A DNA stretch of 64,000 nucleotides, from NCBI RefSeq assembly GCF_016863655.1, contig NZ_BOPH01000080.1:34291-98290 (forward strand), written 5' to 3'. Every line of letters begins with the position of its first letter. The first letter of the stretch is position 1. Origin of the DNA: Virgisporangium ochraceum. GTDB taxonomy: Bacteria; Actinomycetota; Actinomycetes; Mycobacteriales; Micromonosporaceae. The translations under genes were made by a program, and so were the position numbers. This document shows positions 15,134 to 22,356 of the stretch, piece by piece. The notes below the pieces were generated by a model. It was given only the letters and a program-made list of their open reading frames with translations, searched no databases and was not told the DNA's origin.

Positions 15134-17277
15134 CACGGGACCTTCACCGCCACCGGAACCGGCGCGTCGTCGGACTCCCGGAAGCCGTGACGTTCGTAGA
15201 AGCGCCGTAGCGGCGCCGGCGCCCACCAGTTCGCGGTACCCAGCAGCCGCATCGTCGCGGGTACCAGCAGCGCCCGCACGATCGTGGCATCGACCAGGAC
15301 GGCGATCAGCAGCGCCACCCCGATCAGCTTGATGAACGTGATCCCCGAGATGGAGAACAGCCCGATGACGACGAGGATCAGCAGCGCCGCGCTGGTGATG
15401 ATGCGGCCGCTGCGTTGCAGCCCGACGGCGACCGCCTGCGGGTTGTCGCCGGTGCGGTCGTACTCCTCGCGGATGCGCGACATGAGGAAGACCTCGTAGT
15501 CCATCGACAGCCCGAACACGACCGCGAGCACGAGGATCGGCTGGGTGGCCTCCAGCGTCCCGGTGGAGGTGAAGTTCAACAGGCCGCTGAGGTGGCCGTC
15601 CTGGAAGATCAGCACCAGGGCGCCGAACGAGGCGCCGAGCGACAGGACGTTCATCAGGATCGCCTTGACCGGCAGCACGAGCGAGCCGAAGGCGAGGAAC
15701 AGCAGCAGGAACGTGGCGCCGACGATGATCAGCGCCATCCACGGCAGCCGGTCGGCCACGGCGTCGAGCTGGTCGGCCAGCCGCGCGGTCAGGCCACCGA
15801 CGAGCACCTCGCCACCGGCCGGCGGCGGGACGGCGCGGATGTCGGCGACGAGGTCGCGCGTCTGCGCCGAGATCGGGTCGCTGGCGTAGGTGACGGTGAC
15901 CCGGAACACCTCGCCCGCCCGCCCGGTGACGTCGGCCGTGGCCACCCCGTCGACGGCGCGGACCGCGGCGACGTAGCGCTCCAGGTCGGCCGGGTCGGGC
16001 GCGGTGACGATCGCCTCGATCGGCAGTTGGCTGTTCTGGACGAAGTCGCGGTCGACGGTCTCGGTGACCACGCGGCTCTCCGTGCCCTCCGGGAGCACGC
16101 GGGGGTCGATGCCGCCGAACTGCACCCGCAGGAACGGCGCGCCGGCCAGCAGCAGCACCGCGAGCACCCCCACCGCGTACAGGACCGGGCGGCGCATGAT
16201 GCTGTGCGCCAGCCGGTACCAGAAGCCGTGCTCCACGCCTCGCGTGGACGGCCGGCGCCTACGCACGGACAGCGCGTCGACGCGGCGGCCCAGAATGGCC
16301 AGCAGCGCGGGCAGCACGGTCAACGCGGCCACCATCGCGACCAGCACCGCGGACAGGCCGCCGAGGCCCATCGAGCGCAGGAACGTCATCGGGAAGATGA
16401 GCAGGCCGGCCAGCGACACCGCGACCGTCACCCCGGAGACCGCGACCGTGCGGCCCGCGGTGGCCATCGTGCGGGCGACGGCGTCCTCCACTCCCGCCCC
16501 GTGCGCGATCTCTTCCCGGAACCGGCCCACCATGAACAGGCCGTAGTCGATCGCCAGGCCCAGGCCGAGGATCGTCACCAGGTTCACCGAGAACACCGAC
16601 ACGTCGGTCACGTAGCTCATCGCCCGCAACGCGGTGAACGCGCCGAGGATCGCCAGGCCGCCGATCGCCAGCGGCAGGCTCGCCGCGGCGACGCTGCCGA
16701 ACACGAGCACCAGCAACGCCAGGAGCACCGGGATGGAGATGGTCTCGGCGAGGGCGATGTCGGCGGCGACCCGCTCGCGGATGTCGCGGCTGACCGCGGT
16801 GATGCCGCCGACCCGGGTCTCCAGCCCGGGTGCGGCCAGGCCGCTCTCCACGCGTTCCAGGGCCTCGCCGCGCTCGGTCTCGTCGGCGCCGGCCAGCGTC
16901 AGCACCGCGTAGGTGGCCCGCCGGTCGTGGCTCACCAGCCCGGGGCTGTTGGTGCTCCAGTAGGTGACGGTCGCGGTCACGTCGTCCTTCGGCAGCGCGG
17001 CCAGCGTCTGCGTCACAGCGGCCCGGAACGCCGGGTCGTCGACCGTCGCGGTCGGGCTGCGGTAGAGGACCACGAGGTCGTTGCCCGAGCGTCCCAACGT
17101 CTCCTCCGCGCGGACGACGGAACGCGAGCTCTCACTGGCCGGGTCCTCGAACCCCTCGGTGGTCAACGCGCCGAACACCTGCGTGCCCCAGACGCCGCCG
17201 AACGCCATGAACGCCAGCGCCAGGCCGACGACCCACCATCTGCGGCGGACCATCGTCCGCCCCCACCGCTCGAACAT
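15133..17277 (-). CDS. MMPL-family RND-type transporter
   Basis: The 714-residue protein has the typical MMPL layout of TM1, a large extracytoplasmic loop, TM2-6, a second loop and TM7-12. The two pseudo-repeat motifs with the membrane Asp are visible: GLAIDYGLFMVGRFREE in the first half and GLSMDYEVFLMSRIREEYD in the second. These Asp-Tyr pairs relay protons in MmpL3-like proteins that export lipids or hydrophobic compounds. Start at ATG (MFERWGRTMVRRRWWVV), overlapping the hydrolase stop as TGATG. Overlap with neighbours on both sides shows it is an internal operon gene. Confidence 0.93.
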   Translation of the reverse strand: MFERWGRTMVRRRWWVVGLALAFMAFGGVWGTQVFGALTTEGFEDPASESSRSVVRAEETLGRSGNDLVVLYRSPTATVDDPAFRAAVTQTLAALPKDDVTATVTYWSTNSPGLVSHDRRATYAVLTLAGADETERGEALERVESGLAAPGLETRVGGITAVSRDIRERVAADIALAETISIPVLLALLVLVFGSVAAASLPLAIGGLAILGAFTALRAMSYVTDVSVFSVNLVTILGLGLAIDYGLFMVGRFREEIAHGAGVEDAVARTMATAGRTVAVSGVTVAVSLAGLLIFPMTFLRSMGLGGLSAVLVAMVAALTVLPALLAILGRRVDALSVRRRRPSTRGVEHGFWYRLAHSIMRRPVLYAVGVLAVLLLAGAPFLRVQFGGIDPRVLPEGTESRVVTETVDRDFVQNSQLPIEAIVTAPDPADLERYVAAVRAVDGVATADVTGRAGEVFRVTVTYASDPISAQTRDLVADIRAVPPPAGGEVLVGGLTARLADQLDAVADRLPWMALIIVGATFLLLFLAFGSLVLPVKAILMNVLSLGASFGALVLIFQDGHLSGLLNFTSTGTLEATQPILVLAVVFGLSMDYEVFLMSRIREEYDRTGDNPQAVAVGLQRSGRIITSAALLILVVIGLFSISGITFIKLIGVALLIAVLVDATIVRALLVPATMRLLGTANWWAPAPLRRFYERHGFRESDDAPVPVAVKVP

Positions 17278-18059
17278 CAGCGCGCCGCGCGCTTGATGAC
17301 GTCGACGGTCGCGTCCGGCTGCGAGATCATCGCGACGTGCGACGCGGCGACCTCGGTGATCCGCGCGCCCGCCCGTCCCGCCATGAACCGCTGCGCCGCG
17401 ACGGGGATCACCTTGTCGTTGCGGGCGGCGAGGTACCAGGACGGCGTCGTCCGCCACGCCGGATCGCCGGAGGGCTCCTCGAACACCGCCGCGTTCAAAG
17501 GCCGTTGCGCGGCCCACATGAACGTGGTCGTCGCCCTCGGCAGGTCACCGGCGAACGCGTCCCGGAACAGCTCCTTGCGGATGTAGGCGTCGGCGCCGGT
17601 CGGGTGCGGCCGGAACTCCAGCGCCTCGGGGGTCACGGTGCTGCCCGGGAAGCGGTACTGCAGCGCCGGGACGGTGTCGCCGCGGTCGGGTGCGAACGCC
17701 GCCACGTAGACCAGCGCCTTCACGTTCGCGTTGCCGGTCGCGGCGTTGGTGATGACCATGCCGCCGTAGGAGTGCGCGACGAGGACGAGCGGGCCGCTGA
17801 GCGTCGCCAGGATGCTCGCGAGGTACGCGGAGTCGGAGGCGACGCCGCGCAACGGGTTCGGCGGCGCGATCACGGGGTAGCCGGCGCGGACGAGCCGGTC
17901 GGCCACCCCGCTCCACCCGGAGGCGTCGGCGAACGCGCCGTGCACGAGCACGACGGTCGGTCGGGGGCCCTGGTGCGCCTGTGCCGCGGGCTGCGCGAGC
18001 ACGGCGCCGGCGGCGGCCGCGGCGCTGCCGGCCAGGATTTTTCGGCGGGTCGTCGTCAT
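17277..18059 (-). CDS. Tat-exported alpha/beta-hydrolase
   Basis: The 260-residue protein starts at an ATG with AAGGACAC upstream. The N-terminus TTTRRKILAGSAAAAAG is a twin-arginine signal, cleaved near AAQAHQ. The mature part has an alpha/beta-hydrolase fold: VVLVHGAFADASGW oxyanion loop, nucleophile elbow AHSYGG near residue 108 and the final ASHVAM catalytic His. The segment PPNPLRGVASDSAYLASIL and the block NAATGNANVKALVYVAAFAP recur in two other hydrolases at 20.8-22.3 kb, so these are paralogues. It is first in the operon leading to MMPL and MFS pumps, suggesting an extracytoplasmic ester or amide hydrolase; substrate unknown. Confidence 0.9.
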   Translation of the reverse strand: MTTTRRKILAGSAAAAAGAVLAQPAAQAHQGPRPTVVLVHGAFADASGWSGVADRLVRAGYPVIAPPNPLRGVASDSAYLASILATLSGPLVLVAHSYGGMVITNAATGNANVKALVYVAAFAPDRGDTVPALQYRFPGSTVTPEALEFRPHPTGADAYIRKELFRDAFAGDLPRATTTFMWAAQRPLNAAVFEEPSGDPAWRTTPSWYLAARNDKVIPVAAQRFMAGRAGARITEVAASHVAMISQPDATVDVIKRAAR

Positions 18060-18124
18060 GTGGTGTCCTTCGGTCGTCTCCGGCTGGCTGCCGGTGAACC
18101 TAGGGACAGGCACTTGACGATCAC

Positions 18125-18139
18125 TGAACGGACGGTTCA
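18125..18139. promoter_or_regulatory. Inverted repeat between divergent promoters
   Basis: TGAAC and GTTCA arms separated by GGACG lie about midway between the Tat hydrolase start (18059, leftward) and the 2TM gene (18174, rightward). A TTGACG hexamer at 18114 could be a rightward -35 element overlapped by the repeat. This is a plausible TetR-type site, but no regulator gene sits beside it. Confidence 0.4.
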
Positions 18140-18173
18140 CTCGTCGGCAAGTCCGCCGACCTAGCGTGCCGGC

Positions 18174-18377
18174 ATGACATCGACGAAGAGCGAAGCAGCC
18201 CGGACGTGGGGCCTACGGATCCACGTGCTCTGCTACGTGGTCCTCAACGTGGTGCAGGTGATGGTGTGGTGGTTCTTCGACTCGGACAACCACTTCTGGC
18301 CCATCTGGTCGATCGTGGCGTGGGGGGTCGGGCTGGGGTTCCACGTCTGGAGCGAGTCCCGGCCGTCCCGGCACTGA
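18174..18377 (+). CDS. Small 2TM-domain membrane protein
   Basis: The 67-residue protein has two hydrophobic helices, IHVLCYVVLNVVQVMVWWFF and the segment ending FWPIWSIVAWGVGLGFHVW. This matches the short 2TM family in which the second helix begins F-W-P-I-W and ends with a conserved His. In other proteins this module is attached to histidine kinases or stands alone; its function is not known. It is alone between two leftward operons. Confidence 0.8.
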   Translation: MTSTKSEAARTWGLRIHVLCYVVLNVVQVMVWWFFDSDNHFWPIWSIVAWGVGLGFHVWSESRPSRH

Positions 18378-18404
18378 CCGGCGCTCACCGGCACCGACCG
18401 GTGC

Positions 18405-19196
18405 TCAGACCTCCACCGGCTCCGGGGCGCCGATCGTCAGCCACCGCAACGCGTCGCGCACCTCGGGCGGGGAGGCCGCGAACGCCCGCTCGACGCCCGC
18501 CCGGCCGTCGCGGAAGTGGCTCCAGCCCTCGTAGTGCACGGGCAGGATCGTCCGCGGCCGCAGCTGCCGGCACAACGAGACACCGTCGCGCCCGGTCATC
18601 GTGTACCGCAGCGGGCCGGTGACCCCGAACCGCACGCCGCCCAGGTGCAGCAGCACGGTGCCGATGTCGAGGCGCCGGGCCACCTCGCGCACGCCGCGGT
18701 AGAGGACGGTGTCGCCGGTGACCCACAACTGGCCGTGCCGCTGGCCCTCCCACGCCAGCGCGAAGCCGACGACGTCGCCGGTGACGGGCCGGCTCAGCGG
18801 CGGACCGTGCCGGCACGGCGTCGCGGTGATCTCCAGGTCCGGCCTGCCGGCGGCGGTCAGCCGCGTGGTGTCCCACGGGCGCAGCCCGCGTCCGCGGCCG
18901 AGGCGGCGGACGCCGGCCGCGGTGGTCACCACGGTCGACACGGACGGCAGGAGGATCCGGCCGAGGTCGTCGAGGTTGTCGGCGTGGTGGTCGTGGGTCA
19001 GCAGCACCGCGTCCACATCGGACAGTGCGGTGACCGGGACCGCGGGCGCGGCCTCCTTGCGGGAGGCCGTGCCCCAGCCGAACGCGTACCGGCGCCCGGG
19101 CGGGTCGAAGGTGGGGTCGGTCAGCAACCGCCAGCCGTCCACCTCGATCAGCACCGTGGGACCGCCGATGTGGGTCACGCGAACGTCAGCGGACAT
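18405..19196 (-). CDS. MBL-fold metallo-hydrolase (UlaG-like)
   Basis: The 263-residue protein has HIGGPTVLIEVDGWRLLTDP at the N-terminus and the metal site THDHHADNLD near residue 68. Later metal-ligand candidates are CRHGPP, VTGDTV and the final PVHYEGWSHF. This is the L-ascorbate-6-phosphate lactonase/NAPE-PLD-like branch of the beta-lactamase fold. The reaction is hydrolytic; substrate unknown. Its ATG lies 11 bp inside the end of the upstream esterase gene, making it the last gene of the hydrolase operon. Confidence 0.9.
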   Translation of the reverse strand: MSADVRVTHIGGPTVLIEVDGWRLLTDPTFDPPGRRYAFGWGTASRKEAAPAVPVTALSDVDAVLLTHDHHADNLDDLGRILLPSVSTVVTTAAGVRRLGRGRGLRPWDTTRLTAAGRPDLEITATPCRHGPPLSRPVTGDVVGFALAWEGQRHGQLWVTGDTVLYRGVREVARRLDIGTVLLHLGGVRFGVTGPLRYTMTGRDGVSLCRQLRPRTILPVHYEGWSHFRDGRAGVERAFAASPPEVRDALRWLTIGAPEPVEV

Positions 19197-19977
19197 GGGT
19201 GAGCGCCCACTCCAATGCCTCGTCCGCGATGCGCTCCCAGCCCTTCTGCGCGGGCAGCAGGTGCGCGTAGCCGTCGTACACCCGTTGCTCCGTCACGGTC
19301 TTCGGCGACTTGTAGTGTTTGACGTTCGACGCCTGTACCGCCGGTGGCATGAGGTGGTCCTCCCCGCCGGACACGAACAGCAGCGGCGCCCGGTCGTCGT
19401 TGTGGTAGTCGACCCACACGTCCTGGTGGCCGGGCTGGAAGTTGGCCAGCACGCTGCCCCACAGGATCCCGCCGTTGGCCGGGACGTGGTACCGCTCGTA
19501 CAACGCGCGCGCCTCCTCCTCGTCGAACGTGTTGGTGAACGCGTACCGCCACTGCTCGAACGTGAGCCTCACCGCCTTGTGGCGGTTGGCGGGGCTCTTG
19601 AGCACCGGGAACGTCGAGCGTACCTGCGACAGCGGCACCACCCGCACCCCCTCGGTCGGCGCCGAGTTCACCGCGACTCCCACCGCGCCGAAGCCGCGGT
19701 CGAGCAGCAGCTGGGTGAAGGCCCCGCCGGCCGAGTGGCCGATGATGATCGGTGGCTCGTCCAGCGACCGCACCACGTCCTCGAGCCGGGACATGATCTG
19801 CGGGACGGTCACCGCGGCGACCGGCGCGGGATCGGCGTTGAGCGCCTCCACCTCCACGTCGAATCCCGGGTACGCCGGTGCCACCACCCGGTGTCCCCGC
19901 GACTCGAAGTGGGCGATCCAGTTCTCCCAGCTCCGGGGCGTCACCCAGAAGCCGTGCACCAGGACGATCGGTTTCAT
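19186..19977 (-). CDS. Alpha/beta-hydrolase (esterase-like)
   Basis: The 263-residue protein has VLVHGFWVTPRSWENW (oxyanion region), the nucleophile elbow IIIGHSAGGAFTQ near residue 95, the acid in SGGEDHLMPP, and the catalytic His in YDGYAHLLP. No signal peptide, so it is cytoplasmic. It is only distantly similar to its neighbours and is not one of the NPLRG paralogues. Its ATG overlaps the stop of the upstream chloroperoxidase-like gene (ATGA). Confidence 0.9.
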   Translation of the reverse strand: MKPIVLVHGFWVTPRSWENWIAHFESRGHRVVAPAYPGFDVEVEALNADPAPVAAVTVPQIMSRLEDVVRSLDEPPIIIGHSAGGAFTQLLLDRGFGAVGVAVNSAPTEGVRVVPLSQVRSTFPVLKSPANRHKAVRLTFEQWRYAFTNTFDEEEARALYERYHVPANGGILWGSVLANFQPGHQDVWVDYHNDDRAPLLFVSGGEDHLMPPAVQASNVKHYKSPKTVTEQRVYDGYAHLLPAQKGWERIADEALEWALTHVR

Positions 19978-20807
19978 GGCCGGTACTCCTCGAGGAAGGC
20001 GAGCAGGTCGTCGCCGAGCCGCTGCTTGTGGGTGTCGGTGATGCCGTGCGGCGCGCCGGGGTACACGGTCAGCCGGGCGCCCTTGATGCGGGCCGCCGAC
20101 GCGGCACCGCCGACCTGGAACGGCACGACCTGGTCGTCGTCGCCGTGGATGACGAGCGTGGGTACGTCGAACGCGTCGAGGTCGGTGCGGAAGTCGGTGG
20201 CGGAGAACGCAGCGACGCACTCGTAGGCGTTGCGGTGTCCGGAGGCCATCGACTGCAGCCAGAATGCGTCCCGGATCCCCTGCGACACCTCGGTTCCGGG
20301 CCGGTTGTCGCCGAAGAACGGCCCGTCGGCGAGGTCCTTGTACAGCTGGGACCGGTCGGCGAGGGATCCGGCGCGGATGCCGTCGAACACCTCGACGGGG
20401 ACGCCGTCGGGGTTGTCGTCGGTGCGGAGCATGAACGGTGGCACCGCCGACACGAGCACCGCCTGCGCGACCCGGGCGGTGCCGTGGCGGCCGATGTAGC
20501 GGGCCACTTCGCCGCCACCGGTGGAGAACCCGACGAGGGTGGCGTCGCGCAGGTCGAGGTGGTCGATGACCGCGGCGAGGTCGTCGGCGTAGGTGTCCAT
20601 CTCGTTGCCGTGCCAGGTCTGGGTGGACCGGCCGTGCCCGCGCCGGTCGTGGGCGACGACCCGGTATCCGTTCGACGCCAGGAACAGGGCCTGCGCCTCC
20701 CAGCTGTCGGAGTTCAGCGGCCATCCGTGCGACAGCACGACGGGACGTCCGCTTCCCCAGTCCTTGTAGAAGATCTGTGCGCCGTCGGCGGCGTCGATGT
20801 AGGGCAT
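19974..20807 (-). CDS. Non-heme chloroperoxidase/arylesterase-like alpha/beta-hydrolase
   Basis: The 277-residue protein has the hallmark N-terminus GAQIFYKDWGSGRPVVLSHG, HDRRGHGRSTQTWHGNEMDT, nucleophile GFSTGGGEVARY near residue 98, acid HGDDDQVVP and His PGAPHG. These are all typical of cofactor-free bacterial haloperoxidases, which act mainly as esterases or perhydrolases in the cytoplasm. It is separated from the preceding gene by two bases and overlaps the next one, so co-translation is expected. Confidence 0.93.
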   Translation of the reverse strand: MPYIDAADGAQIFYKDWGSGRPVVLSHGWPLNSDSWEAQALFLASNGYRVVAHDRRGHGRSTQTWHGNEMDTYADDLAAVIDHLDLRDATLVGFSTGGGEVARYIGRHGTARVAQAVLVSAVPPFMLRTDDNPDGVPVEVFDGIRAGSLADRSQLYKDLADGPFFGDNRPGTEVSQGIRDAFWLQSMASGHRNAYECVAAFSATDFRTDLDAFDVPTLVIHGDDDQVVPFQVGGAASAARIKGARLTVYPGAPHGITDTHKQRLGDDLLAFLEEYRP

Positions 20808-20809
20808 GG

Positions 20810-21613
20810 TCAGGCTCCCTGTGCGGTCGAGCGGGCGGCGGCGAGGATCAGGTCGACGGTGGTGTCCGGCTTCGAGGTCATCGCGACGTGCGACGCGCGC
20901 ACCTCGACCACCCGCGCGCCGGCACGCCGGGCCATGAACCGCTGGGTGTCGGCCGGGATCACCCGGTCGTCCTTCGCCACCAGCGTCCACGCCGGGATCG
21001 TCTTCCAGGCGGGCACACCCGACGGCTGCCGCAGCGTCGCCAGGTCGGCCGGCCGCTGCGTGGCCGCCATCGCGGCCGCGGTCGACGCCGGCAGGTCGGC
21101 GCAGAACACCTCGTGGAACAGCGACTGCTTGATGTAGCCGTCGGGGGTGCTGCCCAGGTTCGGGCGGAGGTCGAGCGCGTCCGGGCCGAGACGGCTGCCG
21201 GGGAACTTCGCCGACAGCGACTCCACCGTGTCGCCGGCGTCGGGCGCGAACGCCGCGACGTACACGAGCGCCTTCACGTTCGCGTTGCCGGTGGCGGCGT
21301 TGGTGGCGACGAACCCGCCGTACGAGTGTCCGACGAGGACGATCGGGCCGGTCAGGCCGGACAGCACGGCGCGGACGTACGCCGAGTCGGAGTCGACGCC
21401 GCGCAGCGGGTTGGCCGGCGCGAGCACCGGATACCCGTTGCGCTGCAACCGCTTGACGACCTCGGTGAACCCGGAGGCGTCGGCGAACGCGCCGTGCACC
21501 AGCACGATCGTGGGCTTCGGCCCGGGTGTGCGGTGGGCCGAGGCGGCGGTGCCGGCGGCGAGCGGTGCCGCCGCGGCGGCGAGGGGAACGGCGACGATCG
21601 TACGTCGACGCAT
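20810..21613 (-). CDS. Secreted alpha/beta-hydrolase, paralogue of the Tat hydrolase
   Basis: The 267-residue protein has an N-terminal export signal (MRRRTIVAVPLAAAAAPLAA, ending near ASAHR). The catalytic core is VLVHGAFADASGF, ANPLRGVDSDSAYVRAVLSG, nucleophile VGHSYGGFVATN, and ASHVAM at the end. Long blocks such as NAATGNANVKALVYVAAFAP are nearly identical to the hydrolase at 17277-18059, so one gene arose by duplication. The exported ester or amide substrate is unknown. Its stop is two bases from the next start. Confidence 0.9.
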   Translation of the reverse strand: MRRRTIVAVPLAAAAAPLAAGTAASAHRTPGPKPTIVLVHGAFADASGFTEVVKRLQRNGYPVLAPANPLRGVDSDSAYVRAVLSGLTGPIVLVGHSYGGFVATNAATGNANVKALVYVAAFAPDAGDTVESLSAKFPGSRLGPDALDLRPNLGSTPDGYIKQSLFHEVFCADLPASTAAAMAATQRPADLATLRQPSGVPAWKTIPAWTLVAKDDRVIPADTQRFMARRAGARVVEVRASHVAMTSKPDTTVDLILAAARSTAQGA

Positions 21614-21621
21614 GGGACCTC

Positions 21622-22305
21622 CTAGGTCGAGAGTGCCGAGCGGATGACCTCGGCGACGGAGTCGGGTCGGGACAGGACGACGGCGTGCGACGCGTCGACC
21701 TCCGTGGTCGTGGCGCGCACCGCGGCGGCCACCCGGTACTGGGCGCGGGCGTCGAGCACCCGGTCGGCCGTGGCGACCAGGTAGTGGGAGGGCACGCGCG
21801 CACGCGGGTCCCACCGCTGGTCGAACGCGGCCGCGACCACCGGACGCTGCAGCGCCGCCGCGACCGTGGCGTCCACAGTGGACAGATCCTGCGCGTACAC
21901 CGACGGGTAGTCGGCACGGCGCAGGTACAGCTCGCCGTCCACGGTCGGCGCGAGCGCCGCCAGGAACCGCGCGGAGAGCAGGGACAGGATCGTCGGGACC
22001 GGGACGAGCGCGGCGACGTACACCAGACCGACGACGTTGCCGGCCCGGGTCGCGGCCACCGACGCGACGGCACCGCCGTACCCGTGCCCCACGAGGAGGA
22101 CGGGTCCGTCGATCGCGCCCGCGGCCGCCGCCACGTGGTGGCCGTCGGATGCCAGTCCCCGCAACGGGTTCGGCACCGCGACGAGCTCGGTGCCGAGGGT
22201 CGCCCCGGCCCGGACCGTGCCGGCCCAGGTGCCGGTGTCGGCGAACGCGTCGTGGACCAGGAGCACCGTCGGGGTGCTGCCGTTGCGGAATCTGCGGCTG
22301 ACCAC
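21622..22305 (-). CDS. Alpha/beta-hydrolase, third paralogue, no signal peptide
   Basis: The 227-residue protein begins at a GTG. It shares VLLVHDAFADTGTWAG, VPNPLRGLASDGHHVAAAAG, nucleophile VGHGYGGAVASV and SHAVVLS with the two longer paralogues but has no signal peptide and is shorter. The oxyanion motif reads HDAF instead of HGAF. It is probably cytoplasmic. It is the first hydrolase downstream of the LAL regulator, with a 44-bp gap holding two TACGTA palindromes. Confidence 0.85.
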   Translation of the reverse strand: MVSRRFRNGSTPTVLLVHDAFADTGTWAGTVRAGATLGTELVAVPNPLRGLASDGHHVAAAAGAIDGPVLLVGHGYGGAVASVAATRAGNVVGLVYVAALVPVPTILSLLSARFLAALAPTVDGELYLRRADYPSVYAQDLSTVDATVAAALQRPVVAAAFDQRWDPRARVPSHYLVATADRVLDARAQYRVAAAVRATTTEVDASHAVVLSRPDSVAEVIRSALST

Positions 22306-22340
22306 CGGCTCACCGTAGGAACAGCGGCGGCCGCGTCGCG

Positions 22341-22356
22341 TACGTACGACTACGTA
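22341..22356. promoter_or_regulatory. Paired TACGTA palindromes upstream of the hydrolase operon
   Basis: TACGTA occurs at 22341-22346 and 22351-22356, ten bases (one helical turn) apart, just upstream of the first hydrolase gene and overlapping the regulator's last codon. Such spacing is compatible with a LuxR-type dimer site. The evidence is only spacing and position. Confidence 0.3.

Noticed and set aside
15415..17586. A 723-codon plus-strand frame opposite the MMPL gene
   Set aside because: It is a complement shadow of the transporter, rich in His, Arg and Gln; no ribosome site or domain.
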